DNA of 64,000 bases from CAVYUC01 sp963771595 (GCA_963771595.1 CAVYUC010000038.1:127465-191464); one strand, 5' to 3'; shown: positions 1 through 9,470, counted from the first letter of the stretch. The notes: generated from the letters alone by a model not told the origin. A program made the numbers and translations.

Positions 1-228
1 TCTGCTGAACATCTTGAAATTGTTGTTGCCGATAATGGTGAGGGGTTCATTCTTGAAGAAAAAAAGGAATCGAGGTTTAAAAATGACGGTTTTGGACTGT
101 TTGCGGTGAAGGAAAAGGTACATAATCTGAAAGGAGAATTCCGGATTCAGTCGAAACCGGGAAAAGGAACAACAATAAAAATTTTTATACCTTTAGAGAC
201 ACTTAACGAAAATACAGATGCCGATTAA
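1..228 (+). CDS. Sensor histidine kinase, C-terminal end (partial)
   Basis: The window opens inside a reading frame of 75 codons before its stop. It shows the end of a HATPase_c ATP-binding domain: a DNGEGF-type N/G1 box near residue 11, an FGLFAVKEKV stretch in place of the G2 region, and a KPGKGTTIKIFIP end typical of NarX/DegS-type kinases (established family pattern). The stop overlaps the ATG of the following response regulator by 11 bases, so the two are translationally coupled and form a cognate two-component pair. The sensory part lies outside the window, so the signal is unknown. Confidence 0.85.
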   Translation, partial: SAEHLEIVVADNGEGFILEEKKESRFKNDGFGLFAVKEKVHNLKGEFRIQSKPGKGTTIKIFIPLETLNENTDAD

Positions 229-859
229 AATACTACTGGTTGATGACCATCAGATTTTACGCGAAGGACTGCGAAATGTAATTGAAAAAAATGCAAACCT
301 TGAAGTCATTGGCGAGGCAACAAACGGCCGGGAGGCGCTGCGGCTGTGCGAAAAACAGCAGCCCGATGTGGTTATTATGGATATTGCAATGGAAGGGCTC
401 AACGGTATGGAGGCCACCCGGCGGATAACGGAGCGGTTTCCTGGCACAAAGGTAATTACCCTGTCCATGCATTCGAACAAACAGTTTGTGCTGGGAATGT
501 TTAAAGCGGGTGCTTATGGTTATGTACTGAAAGACTGCGATTCGCATGAGCTGATAAATGCCATCCATACAGTGTGCGTCAACCAGAAATACATTACGCC
601 CAAACTTTCTGATTCAGTGCTGAACGATCTCCAAAGTGCAGTGCTGACAGAAAATACAGAACTGACTTCGCGCGAAAAGGAAATACTTCAGCTTATTGCA
701 GAGGGGAAAAGTTCGAAGGAAATTGCCGGTATTTTGTTTGTGAGTTCAAAAACCGTCGATGCCCACCGAAAAAATATTATGGATAAACTAGAGATGTATT
801 CGATTTCCGAACTTACCAAATATGCCATCAATACCGGGCTGACTTCCCTTAATGATTGA
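218..859 (+). CDS. LuxR/NarL-family response regulator
   Basis: The 213-residue protein has an N-terminal receiver domain (about 3-120) with the acidic pair D9/D10, phospho-acceptor D55 in VVIMDIAM and a conserved Lys in YVLKD near residue 105. A C-terminal LuxR-type helix-turn-helix follows (about 148-210, LTSREKEILQLIAEGKSSKEIA). It should bind DNA after phosphorylation by the kinase whose end lies just upstream; the overlapping start codon supports the pairing. Length and domain order are standard for the NarL/FixJ family. Its targets cannot be read from the sequence. The catalytic receiver residues are intact, unlike the two curli-locus regulators further downstream. Confidence 0.95.
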   Translation: MPIKILLVDDHQILREGLRNVIEKNANLEVIGEATNGREALRLCEKQQPDVVIMDIAMEGLNGMEATRRITERFPGTKVITLSMHSNKQFVLGMFKAGAYGYVLKDCDSHELINAIHTVCVNQKYITPKLSDSVLNDLQSAVLTENTELTSREKEILQLIAEGKSSKEIAGILFVSSKTVDAHRKNIMDKLEMYSISELTKYAINTGLTSLND

Positions 860-944
860 CTCCGGGAAAAGCGGTTTTCTTGTCCTTGTAATAGATAGTT
901 GAACTGTTGATTGATAGCAGTATGAGTAGGAATTGTCACAGCAT

Positions 945-1091
945 TTTCCTACCGTCACCGGCATTTTCGCAACTGTCAATGAAAATTTACTAAATATCAG
1001 CAGCTATTTTGCTATTTGTAACGAAGATTTACACATTGTCAGCGGTGATTTCGTGACAGTCGATAACCTTTTACAAACTGTCAATTGGGTA
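945..1091 (+). repeat. Degenerate 21-bp tandem repeat coding for heptapeptides
   Basis: Seven consecutive 21-base units read in one frame as heptads of the form F/L-x-T-V-N-x-x (FPTVTGI, FATVNEN, LLNISSY, FAICNED, LHIVSGD, FVTVDNL, LQTVNWV). The frame is open from a TTG at 933 to 1133, but there is no good start codon, so a functional 66-residue protein is doubtful. The array sits in the 450-base gap between the response regulator and the hybrid kinase; I see nothing else in the gap (860-1311). It may be a remnant of a longer repeat protein or a non-coding repeat. Confidence 0.6.
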
Positions 1092-1311
1092 AATTCTAAA
1101 ACTGATTTGCATTACAAGAATAAGGTACTGTAAAAAGAGAGCATACCACGAATGTTCACGAAATTTATTGCACTTTATGGCTGAATCCGGGGATGTATTT
1201 TTTGAAATACTTTCAGAGAATTGGAATTCATTTTAAGCAAATTGCTTATTGCCGGAAATACTTCATTTTATTTCTTTTGCAGGCACAAATTGTAAACACA
1301 AAATCGAAATA

Positions 1312-3279
1312 ATGACTATGCTCAACGACAATCTGAACTATATCAGTTTGCTGGAACCTTTTAGTATTTTGGAAGACATCCCTGTTCCGGTGATATTAAC
1401 CGAAACCGATAAAACCATCCGCTATGCCAACAAGCAGGCACTTCAACTGGGAAATTACAAATGGCTGACAGGAAAAAAATGCAATGACCCCTTTTACATT
1501 AATAAAGATTACCTGTGCAACAATGTCCAGCCGGTAAAAGAAGAGCAGTTCTTTAAAAATGACGGCACAAAAATCCCGGTCGAAGTTTCAAGCAGTACTG
1601 TTTATATTAATGGCAAAAAATTAATACTTTGGATTGCATGTGACATTTCAGCACACGAAAATATTGAAAATCAGTTGCAAAAAGCCAAGCAACTCACAGA
1701 ACATAATGAGGCTGAACTTCTCACCATCTTTAATAAGGTAGATTCTACCATTATTATTTTTGATAAAAACAAACGGCTTCTTCGGGTCAATCAAAAAGGA
1801 AACCGCCAATTTAATATTGACGAAAATAATTCCAGAATCAAATTTATTGGTGAAATACTTAATTGTGAATTCGCATATAATGGCGCTTTAGCTTGCGGAT
1901 TTTATGAAGAATGCTCGCAGTGCAAACTATTGAATTTTATCAATTCTACTGTAAAAGACGACATTGAATACAATAAAGAGGAAGTAAGTGTAAAGTTAGT
2001 GAAAGATGATAAAACCAGAATGCACACATTCTTGCTATCTACAGCAGTTATAGGCAGCAACGGCACCACCAGATACATTGCTACACTTAATGATATTACT
2101 GACCGAAAGGAAATGGAAACGGAACTGGTTGCCGCAAAAGAAAAAGCAGAGGTTTCGGAAAAATTAAAAACTGCTTTTTTAAATAACATCAGCCATGAAA
2201 TCCGTACTCCACTGAATGGATTACTTGGTTTTCTTGATTTTTTTGAAGACGAATCCAATACAATTTCGAAAGAAGAACGAAGACTGTTTGTTGATATCAT
2301 GCGAAAAAGCGGACATCGTTTAATCAATACAGTTGAAGATATTGTGGAGACTTCAAAACTCGACTCAGGAATTACAGAATTAAAAAAAGAACCCGTAAAA
2401 CTGAAAAAAATTACGGATCAATTGGAGGAAAATATCAATAAACAATATGCTGATTCAGACGTGGAATTCTATTGCGTTCTTGATCCGGAGCTTCAAAATT
2501 TCGAAATTGAAACTGATGAATCCAAACTTCTAAGAATCCTTAGAAGTCTTTTGGAGAATGCATTCAAGTTCACAAAAAAAGGAAAAGTTGCATTTGTAAT
2601 TTCCGATACCAAAAATCAAATTATATTTTCAGTTTGTGATACCGGAATTGGTATTGACAATAAAAATTTAAACGTAATTTTCGAACCATTTCGGCAGATT
2701 GATATAAACATGAACAGAGCCTTCGATGGAAATGGGCTCGGTTTAACAATAGCAAAAAAAATGATTAATCTGTTGGGTGGCGAAATTCAGGTACAGTCAG
2801 AAAAAGGAAAAGGTTCCTGCTTCTCCTTTGCGCTGCCAAAATTTCAGGTTGTTGTGGAGCAAAATACGTTGAAAAACAAAGTGACTGAACTATCTGACGA
2901 CTCATTTCTTGATGGTAAAAAAATACTCATTGCAGAAGATGATGAATTCAATTACCTTTTTTTAGAGGCAGTTTTGAAAAAAGAGGGTTGTATTCTTATA
3001 CATGCTAAAAACGGGAAAGAAGCGGTGAATCTTTATCAGCAGGAACAAGATATAAGTTTGGTAATTATGGATCTTAAAATGCCGGTAATGAACGGTATAG
3101 ATGCTACTTTTAAAATAAAAGCAATTAACAGCTCTGTGCCGGTTATAGCCCATTCGGCTTATGTTCTGAATAATGAAAAAGAACAATCACTAGCAGCCGG
3201 TTGCGCCGATTATATTGCCAAACCAGTAAAAAAAGCAGATTTGCTGATGGTGCTAAAAAAGCACATAGTAAAACAATGA
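1312..3279 (+). CDS. Hybrid sensor histidine kinase (PAS-PAS-HisKA-HATPase-REC)
   Basis: I start the protein at the ATG at 1312 (655 residues); the frame is open further up to a TTG at 1249, but that extension looks non-coding. Two PAS-like sensor segments (about 10-130 and 140-270) lead into a HisKA dimerisation box with H295 in NISHEIRTPLNG. An ATPase domain follows with N (NAFKFTKKG), G1 (DTGIGID), F (FEPFRQID) and G2 (GNGLGLTIAKKM) boxes, then a C-terminal receiver with D587 in VIMDLKMP. No transmembrane segment is evident, so it is probably a cytoplasmic sensor. It stands alone, with no partner regulator next to it. Confidence 0.93.
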   Translation: MTMLNDNLNYISLLEPFSILEDIPVPVILTETDKTIRYANKQALQLGNYKWLTGKKCNDPFYINKDYLCNNVQPVKEEQFFKNDGTKIPVEVSSSTVYINGKKLILWIACDISAHENIENQLQKAKQLTEHNEAELLTIFNKVDSTIIIFDKNKRLLRVNQKGNRQFNIDENNSRIKFIGEILNCEFAYNGALACGFYEECSQCKLLNFINSTVKDDIEYNKEEVSVKLVKDDKTRMHTFLLSTAVIGSNGTTRYIATLNDITDRKEMETELVAAKEKAEVSEKLKTAFLNNISHEIRTPLNGLLGFLDFFEDESNTISKEERRLFVDIMRKSGHRLINTVEDIVETSKLDSGITELKKEPVKLKKITDQLEENINKQYADSDVEFYCVLDPELQNFEIETDESKLLRILRSLLENAFKFTKKGKVAFVISDTKNQIIFSVCDTGIGIDNKNLNVIFEPFRQIDINMNRAFDGNGLGLTIAKKMINLLGGEIQVQSEKGKGSCFSFALPKFQVVVEQNTLKNKVTELSDDSFLDGKKILIAEDDEFNYLFLEAVLKKEGCILIHAKNGKEAVNLYQQEQDISLVIMDLKMPVMNGIDATFKIKAINSSVPVIAHSAYVLNNEKEQSLAAGCADYIAKPVKKADLLMVLKKHIVKQ

Positions 3280-3316
3280 TGTTTTTGTGACTTTGATTAT
3301 TCTGTTGCTCTTGCTT

Positions 3317-3829
3317 TTATAATATCTTCCATGAATCGGACATACCCGGCAATTTTGGGTCTGGTAGCGGAAAAGGGTGATTTGGTATCCGTTTTTGGTT
3401 TTTTGATGTTTTAGTTCCGATAAATGTTAAGGGCTGGCCCATCGGGCAAATATAGCAATTAAGAGATTCGTTGTAATAAGCATTACCAACTGCGTAAATA
3501 CTTTTTTGATAAGACAACCGATCACTTCGAACACGATTAATGGTATTGTGGTCTGATTTCTCCACCCCGCAGATAAAATGAATGTTCTCACTGTTGGCAT
3601 ATTACAGCTTACACGATGAATAAACATTGCAAGCATCCACAAATCAATACCTTAAGCAACATTCTTGGATGATAACCGCTTTCTCCTCCTCCTTAATATT
3701 TGCGCAGCAGAGGATCTAGGTTTATCTGATTGATAATCTGGCTTAAAACCCGCACCGGGTGTGTCGCGGGAATTCAAAAGTCGGCGGCAATACCATCAAC
3801 TGATGCTGATTGTAAGGTTTAAATTTTAT
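3317..3829 (-). pseudogene. IS1182-family transposase remnant
   Basis: Read on the minus strand, the sequence gives pieces of an IS1182-type transposase in changing frames. It opens with IKFKPYNQHQLMVLPPTF (ATA where ATG is expected at 3829). After a frameshift comes HPVRVLSQIINQINLDPLLR, then KY-stop-GGGESGYHPRMLLK, then KSDHNTINRVRSDRL and finally SLNCYICPMGQPLTFIG. At least two frameshifts, a stop and internal deletions are present and the C-terminal catalytic part is missing, so it cannot move itself. Family recognition rests on the HPVRV / YHPRMLLK / PDHNTINRFRSDRL signature known for this family. Confidence 0.85.
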
Positions 3830-3932
3830 CCTTCACATTTTCATACCCAATTTAAAAAAATTATCTGTCTGATAATAGGTTTATTTGGGGCTTAATTATA
3901 AACATTTGATTGTTGATTATCAACAAATTAAT

Positions 3933-3957
3933 GAGGCTGCACTTTTGAGACAGCCTC
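3933..3957. mobile_element. IS1182-type terminal end (hairpin)
   Basis: The 25 bases contain a 7-bp inverted repeat (GAGGCTG / CAGCCTC). On the minus strand they read GAGGCTGTCTCAAAAGTGC, the usual end of IS1182-like elements. It lies about 100 bases outside the N-terminal end of the transposase remnant, which is the expected spacing for the left end. No matching right end is visible near 3310, so the element is truncated on that side. The remaining bases up to 4083 hold no gene that I can see. Confidence 0.6.
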
Positions 3958-4083
3958 TAGTTACTTTGAACGAACAACAATCATCGTATGTTTGAAAACA
4001 GGGCAAAATTACTGATTTTGAAAACCAGGAATCATTGCCCAGTTGAAGGTGAATTATATTTATGGTTTTTTCCCTCTCCCTCT

Positions 4084-7000
4084 TCATTGTATTAGATACC
4101 AATATGTACCATCTGATTGAATTGTAATACTTGTGTTTTTTGGAATGGTAGTAGTATTAGTATTATAGAGATTCCTGTAACCTGTATTAAACATATCATT
4201 AGTACAGTTTACGCTTCTACTCGTTTGGTTTACTATTATATATACCCTTCCCTCTGCGGTATATGCATCCGGTATAATTACATTGCTAACTGACCCTTGC
4301 AAAATAACAGTATGCATGTTTGCGTCAATACTAGAATAGTAACCCGTTAATATTGTAATTGCATGACTTACTGATCCGTTCACATCCAGTTTTGATGTTG
4401 GCGCGTCGGTGCCTACTCCCAGGTTGCCCGAGGTTGGCGCTACCACAACGGCTTTGGCCGCATCGGCGCCTTCATCATCTGTGAATAATTTATAGCCGCC
4501 TGTAAAGCGCATTTTCATCTGGTTCGTTCGATCATTTTTAGCTGTTGTATTACTACTTGCATCGCCCATAAATATTGATCCACTATAAGAGTTGGTGGAC
4601 ACATTTTTACCAATGGCTACTGAATTGTTACCGCTTGCTGTTGCATATTTTCCAAAGGCAACAGAGGATTCTCCGCTTGCTGTTGCATACTGTCCCATGG
4701 CAACAGAGGCTTGTCCGCTTGCTGTTGCATAATATCCCGCTGCAAAAGCATAGTCACTGCTCGCTTTAGCCCTATATCCGGTTGCAAAGGAATTATTTCC
4801 GCTGGCTGTTGCCTCAAATCCCAGTGCATAGGCGCACATACTACCACTTGCTTCCGACCCAGCTCCGGCAGCTAAACTGGCAAAACTACTTGCAATTGTC
4901 TGATAACCCATGGCAGTTGAATATGAGCCGCTCGCTGTTGTATTGTATCCAAAGGCTGTAGAATATTCACCAATGGCACCACTTCCATCGTCCCATTGAG
5001 TACCACTAACCCCCCCAGCCCTGAATGCAGCATACATTGGGAGCCACGCCATACGGACACCAGCGCCGTTAGCTTCTTGAGGCATGTGATTCTGTGACTG
5101 GAATTCGCCGGTCACCACCATGCCATCAGATCCATTGTAATACAAATGGGCTCCATTTTCCTGTAGTCCACTATTCCCGATCGTTCCACTTGCCGTGAAT
5201 TTCGGGATGTAATTTGTGGTTCCGCTGCCCCCAACGTCACCTGCCCCGATTGCGTTCCTAAATGCAGTTGCATCCAACCAACTTATTGAATTGTCAGCAT
5301 TAGTCCGGAGAAATCTTACTTTTGAAGGGTTTAAAGAGGTAAAAATATTTTCGCCAAGCGTGGTAGCTCCAAGTGAAGACCTGGCTGTTGAAGCATTCAA
5401 CCCACTTGAACCGCCGTCCCATTTCATTCTGTCGGAATAGGCAGTGTTCCAATTTGATTGACTGGCAGTAGTTGGAATGGAATAACCCGATGCCAGCGAT
5501 AGCGCCAAAGTACCTGACGATGTTATCGGGCCGCCGGAAACAGTCAGTCCGGTTGGAGTGGTCATTCCCACACTTGTTACAGTTCCATTGGTGATATCTG
5601 AGGTTAATGCCACAGTTCCCGTTGCAGCAGGTAAGTGGATGACATAGTTTGATGCGGAAGTGTTGTCAGAAGAAATCTGAGTTACCCCTGTGGAAGTTCC
5701 TTTAATGGCTATTTTCTTGTCAAAAGTTTTTAATCCCGTAACAGTCTGCGTGGCTGAGAGGAGCATATCTCCTTTATTGTTAAAAGTATTCCAGTCCGCC
5801 GAACTTAATGCACCTGTTGATGAAGTGCTTGCAAGACCAAGCGATATAGCCTGCCCGGATAAACTTAATCCGTGTGATATTCCAATTGTTACATCGCCTG
5901 TATTTGTTCCTGAAAGGTTAGAACCGGTAATAATTCCTGTGGCAGCTACCGAATTAGGGGAAATATCGCCGAGTGACAGCTTAATGGAGGGAGTAGTGGT
6001 GGCATTGACAACTGTGCCACTTACTCCGCTGGCAGTTACTATTGAAACCGAAGATACAGTACCATTTGTCGAAGAAGTACCCGCACCAATTGCGCTTCTG
6101 AAGGAAGCAGCATCGAGCCAGCTAACGCTGTTATCGGCGTTTGTCCGTAAGAACCTAACTGCAGAAGGATTGGTTGAAGTGAATAAATTTGAACCCACAG
6201 TTGTCGCCCCTAATGACGACCGGCCGTTTGAAGCATTTAAACCTGATGAACCGCCGTCCCATTTCATGCGGTCGGTATAGGCTGTATTTCCATAGTCTCC
6301 TCTAAATGCTGTTGTTGAAGTAGTGCCAAGATTTACTCCAATGGCATCAGCACTTACATTAATAGTTCCGATACTTCCTGCCGTACCTGCGTGGCTTACA
6401 ACATTTATTGTCGGATTAACTGTTGAAGTTCCGGTTTGTGTCATCCCGTTGCCGGCTGTAACAGATGTTACAGTTCCGTTATTTGAAGTATAACCCGCCG
6501 GATTGGTGGCATCATAAGGAGTGTATCCCAATGCCGAGGTAACATTCCCTGAGGTAATTCCTGTAATAAACCCTGCTCCGTTTGTTAACTGGTTTGTATT
6601 GGTTGGAATGGTCGGTTTATTCAAAATCTGTGCTGCTCCGGAACTCGCATTCCAGTCGCTGTTTACCTGTGCCGAAGGTATAGTGGGCTTATTTGTCAAG
6701 TCATTATAACTCCCCGATGTGGCTACTGCCGAAAAATCCGGTTTCCCCGTTACTTCTCCCCATGCAGGTATATAATCTACAGGAAGGTACAAACCTGCAT
6801 GATCGCCCCAACTGTAAGCAGTATTCCATTTGGTTTGGTTGGAAGTTGTTGGTATGGAGTACCCGGAAGCAAGTGATACTGCCAAAGTTCCTGCTGAAGT
6901 AACCGGCCCTCCCGAAACTGCCAGTCCTGTTGGTACTGAAATATTTACGCTGGTTACCGTACCATTTGTGGAAGAAGTACCCGCACCAATTGCGCTTCTG

Positions 7001-7728
7001 AAGGAAGCAGCATCGAGCCAGCTAACGCTGTTATCGGCGTTTGTCCGTAAGAACCTAACGGCAGAAGGATTGGTTGAAGTGAATAAATTTGAACCCACAG
7101 TTGTCGCCCCTAATGACGACCGGCCGTTTGAAGCATTTAAACCTGAAGAACCGCCATCCCATTTCATGCGGTCGGTATAGGCTGTATTTCCATAGTCTCC
7201 TCTAAATGCTGTTGTTGAAGTAGTGCCAAGATTTACTCCAATGGCATCAGCACTTACATCAATCGTTCCGATACTTCCTGCCGTACCTGCGTGGCTTACA
7301 ACATTTATTGTCGGATTAACTGTTGAAGTTCCGGTTTGCTTCATCCCGTTGCCGGCTGTAACTGATGTTACAGTCCCGGTATTTGAAGTATAACCCGCCG
7401 GATTGGTGGCATCATAAGGAGTGTATCCCAGTGCCGAGGTAACATTCCCTGAGGTAATTCCTGTAATAAACCCTGCTCCGTTTGTTAACTGGTTTGTATT
7501 GGTTGGAATGGTCGGTTTATTCAAAATCTGTGCTGCTCCGGAACTCGCATTCCAGTCGCTGTTTACCTGTGCCGAAGGAATGGTTGGCTTATTTGTCAAG
7601 TCGTTATAACTCCCCGATGTGGCTACTGTCGCAAAATCCGGTTTCCTGTTACTTCTCCCCATGCAGGTACATAATCTACAGGAAGGTACAAACCTGCATG
7701 ATCGCCCCAACTGTAAGCAGTATTCCAT
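4084..7728 (-). CDS. Tail-fibre/YadA-head-like surface protein, C-terminal part (frameshifted)
   Basis: This is the downstream portion of a roughly 1,470-residue secreted protein whose N-terminus is encoded at 7623-8504. The first codons of the open frame (7728 to about 7647) are out of frame; real homology starts at GKPDF/RKPDFATVATSG. It holds about two 300-residue repeat units (SGSYNDLTNKPTIPS, ITSGNVTSALGYTPYD, DRMKWDGGSSGLNAS). Then come about nine 14-residue YadA-head-like repeats (TAMGYQTIAS, VAMGQYATASGESS; nt about 4590-4960), a GNLGVGTDAPTSKLDVNG segment common in Bacteroidota tail-fibre-like proteins, and a terminal beta-rich domain ending YWYLIQ. No YadA membrane anchor or T9SS sorting domain is visible. 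Role as an extracellular adhesive fibre is inference. Confidence 0.75.
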   Translation of the reverse strand: MEYCLQLGRSCRFVPSCRLCTCMGRSNRKPDFATVATSGSYNDLTNKPTIPSAQVNSDWNASSGAAQILNKPTIPTNTNQLTNGAGFITGITSGNVTSALGYTPYDATNPAGYTSNTGTVTSVTAGNGMKQTGTSTVNPTINVVSHAGTAGSIGTIDVSADAIGVNLGTTSTTAFRGDYGNTAYTDRMKWDGGSSGLNASNGRSSLGATTVGSNLFTSTNPSAVRFLRTNADNSVSWLDAASFRSAIGAGTSSTNGTVTSVNISVPTGLAVSGGPVTSAGTLAVSLASGYSIPTTSNQTKWNTAYSWGDHAGLYLPVDYIPAWGEVTGKPDFSAVATSGSYNDLTNKPTIPSAQVNSDWNASSGAAQILNKPTIPTNTNQLTNGAGFITGITSGNVTSALGYTPYDATNPAGYTSNNGTVTSVTAGNGMTQTGTSTVNPTINVVSHAGTAGSIGTINVSADAIGVNLGTTSTTAFRGDYGNTAYTDRMKWDGGSSGLNASNGRSSLGATTVGSNLFTSTNPSAVRFLRTNADNSVSWLDAASFRSAIGAGTSSTNGTVSSVSIVTASGVSGTVVNATTTPSIKLSLGDISPNSVAATGIITGSNLSGTNTGDVTIGISHGLSLSGQAISLGLASTSSTGALSSADWNTFNNKGDMLLSATQTVTGLKTFDKKIAIKGTSTGVTQISSDNTSASNYVIHLPAATGTVALTSDITNGTVTSVGMTTPTGLTVSGGPITSSGTLALSLASGYSIPTTASQSNWNTAYSDRMKWDGGSSGLNASTARSSLGATTLGENIFTSLNPSKVRFLRTNADNSISWLDATAFRNAIGAGDVGGSGTTNYIPKFTASGTIGNSGLQENGAHLYYNGSDGMVVTGEFQSQNHMPQEANGAGVRMAWLPMYAAFRAGGVSGTQWDDGSGAIGEYSTAFGYNTTASGSYSTAMGYQTIASSFASLAAGAGSEASGSMCAYALGFEATASGNNSFATGYRAKASSDYAFAAGYYATASGQASVAMGQYATASGESSVAFGKYATASGNNSVAIGKNVSTNSYSGSIFMGDASSNTTAKNDRTNQMKMRFTGGYKLFTDDEGADAAKAVVVAPTSGNLGVGTDAPTSKLDVNGSVSHAITILTGYYSSIDANMHTVILQGSVSNVIIPDAYTAEGRVYIIVNQTSRSVNCTNDMFNTGYRNLYNTNTTTIPKNTSITIQSDGTYWYLIQ

Positions 7729-7860
7729 TTGGTTTGGTTGGAAGTTGTTGGTATGGAGTACCCGGAAGCAAGTGATACTGCCAAAGTTCCTGCTGAAGTA
7801 ACGGGCCCTCCTGAAACTGCCAGTCCTGTTGGAACTGAAATATTTACGCTGGTTACCGTA
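6061..7860. repeat. 900-bp near-identical direct repeats inside the surface-protein gene
   Basis: The block starting ACCATTTGT(C/G)GAAGAAG occurs at 6061, 6961 and 7860. The first spacing is exactly 900 bases (300 codons) and the second 899. The copies differ by only scattered substitutions. The missing base maps to about 7647, where GTTTCCCCGTTAC of the other copy (6741) reads GTTTCCTGTTAC. That deletion is what splits the gene. Confidence 0.9.
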
Positions 7861-8504
7861 CCATTTGTGGAAGAAGTACCCGCACCAATTGCGCTTCTGA
7901 ATGAAGCAGCATCGAGCCAGCTAACGCTGTTATCGGCGTTTGTCCGTAAGAACCTAACGGCAGAAGGATTGGTTGAAGTGAATAAATTTGAACCCACAGT
8001 TGTCGCCCCTAATGACGACCGGCCGTTTGAAGCATTTAAACCTGAAGAACCGCCATCCCATTTCATGCGGTCGGTATAGGCCATGTTCCAGTTTCCTGAA
8101 TTACTTGTTACAGAAGTCACATAATCATAAACCTGATCTCCGGTTGTAAGGGACGTTCTCCCGTTTGCGACGGTACCGGTAACCACTGAAATTTCAGGGA
8201 CTGAGGTGCTATTTACAACAGATAATTGATCAGGATTTACTGAAGTTACTTCGGTAACAGTGCCATCAGTATTCACCTTTTTAAATGATGCTGAAGCAGT
8301 TGATAATGTTGCACTTCCCGAAACACCAGTGATAGCAACCCACAGCTCTCCGGTAGCTATATTATATACCTGGTTGCCAACACTAATATTGGAGCCAAAT
8401 ACTGTTGTCGCATTTTCGATCCGTACCACTTTTACCGGGGTACTTTGACCGTAAGAACTTAAACAAACAATGGAAATTAGAATAGAAATTATTAACTGTT
8501 TCAC
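7623..8504 (-). CDS. Tail-fibre-like surface protein, N-terminal part (frameshifted)
   Basis: The 293-residue frame begins with a clear signal peptide (MKKQLIISILI-type core ending near SSYGQ, about residue 20). A beta-rich domain follows with VGNQVYNIATGELWVAITG, which is closely similar to the N-terminus of the neighbouring protein at 8631-9425, so the two are paralogues. After about residue 140 it enters the 300-residue repeat (DRMKWDGGSSGLNASNG, FRSAIGAG, SWGDHAGLYLPVDY). A one-base deletion near 7647 diverts it to a stop at 7623, whereas the correct frame continues to 4084. Whether the break is real or an assembly error cannot be settled from this sequence alone. Confidence 0.78.
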   Translation of the reverse strand: MKQLIISILISIVCLSSYGQSTPVKVVRIENATTVFGSNISVGNQVYNIATGELWVAITGVSGSATLSTASASFKKVNTDGTVTEVTSVNPDQLSVVNSTSVPEISVVTGTVANGRTSLTTGDQVYDYVTSVTSNSGNWNMAYTDRMKWDGGSSGLNASNGRSSLGATTVGSNLFTSTNPSAVRFLRTNADNSVSWLDAASFRSAIGAGTSSTNGTVTSVNISVPTGLAVSGGPVTSAGTLAVSLASGYSIPTTSNQTKWNTAYSWGDHAGLYLPVDYVPAWGEVTGNRILRQ

Positions 8505-8630
8505 TTTACTTCCTTTAAATCAATTAAATGTCATTGTGTTTGGTTGCAACGTATTTCATTTCCTGAAAAAATGATTTTGCCTCAGCACATGGGTGCAGCC
8601 AATAACAAGGCAACAAAACAAACCCTGTTA

Positions 8631-9425
8631 TTACGGCTGCTGCCTGGTATTGTAAGTAATCACAATCTTATCGTACTTTGCGACTGGTAACTTAACCTGA
8701 ATGGTTGACGTCGATAGTGTATATTGTGAAGGAGCCAAAACAACACCATTCAGTGAAACACGGCAGGCTACGGTTTCAGCAATAAATCCGAGATGATGAG
8801 CGGCTGCGGTCTCACCGGTTTCTTCAAAATCTTCTGTTACCAGGGAGTAATTTTTCTGGGCGCCTGTTTCAACGCTTCCGAGTTTACTAAAATCAGTGGC
8901 AGTCATCAAACCGGCTTCTGTTGAGTTTGCAGCAGCTAGAATAACATCATCATCACCACCGTCGCTGTTTATTGCTACTGTGGTTTCGTTAACGGTACCC
9001 AAGCTCAAATCGGTTGGAACATTTGTTTCCTTTTCGTTGTTAAGTTCAACCTCAGCAAACTTTGTGGCAGGCATCAAACCTGCTCTTCCAGCGGTTGCAC
9101 TTTCAAGAGTAGCTTTAGTTCCGGTGCTTGATGTTACGTCAACAGTGGTTTGAGTAGCATTTGCTTCCGCCAGATCGGTTTTACCTTCTCCGTTAACTGC
9201 CGTAAAAGAAGTTGCTGCAGAAGTTAAGGTTTCTGAACTGGCAACACCTTCCGTGGCAATCCACAGCTCGTTTGTTGCAACGTTATAAACTTGTTTACCT
9301 ACTGAAATATTTACATTAAATGTTGTACTTGCATCAGCTACACGGTAAATCTGGGTTGGTGTAACTTGTGAAAAACCTGTCAAAGTGACAAGCAAAATTC
9401 CCATTGAAATAATTAACTTTTTCAT
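8631..9425 (-). CDS. Secreted tail-fibre-like protein
   Basis: The 264-residue protein starts with a signal peptide (MKKLIISMGILLVTLTGFSQ). Residues about 25-75 (NISVGKQVYNVATNELWIA) match the N-terminal domain of the following large surface protein. The middle contains two AGLM-A-T-x-F/D units (RAGLMPATKFAEVE, EAGLMTATDFSKLGSVETGA), a motif familiar from phage tail-fibre and receptor-binding proteins. The C-terminus is a short beta-rich domain (VSLNGVVLAPSQYTLS) resembling a carbohydrate- or fibre-tip fold. It is intact and lies 126 bases upstream of the large gene in the same direction, so the two are probably co-transcribed. Function as a fibre subunit is inference. Confidence 0.8.
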   Translation of the reverse strand: MKKLIISMGILLVTLTGFSQVTPTQIYRVADASTTFNVNISVGKQVYNVATNELWIATEGVASSETLTSAATSFTAVNGEGKTDLAEANATQTTVDVTSSTGTKATLESATAGRAGLMPATKFAEVELNNEKETNVPTDLSLGTVNETTVAINSDGGDDDVILAAANSTEAGLMTATDFSKLGSVETGAQKNYSLVTEDFEETGETAAAHHLGFIAETVACRVSLNGVVLAPSQYTLSTSTIQVKLPVAKYDKIVITYNTRQQP

Positions 9426-9470
9426 TTTGTAAAATGTTATTGATTTATAAATTGTTTTTTGATTTTGATA

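Noticed and set aside
5690..8079. Long plus-strand open frames (5690-6280, 6830-7180, 7729-8079)
   Set aside because: They are antisense shadows of the repetitive surface gene, repeated with the same 900-bp period; no start signals or homology.
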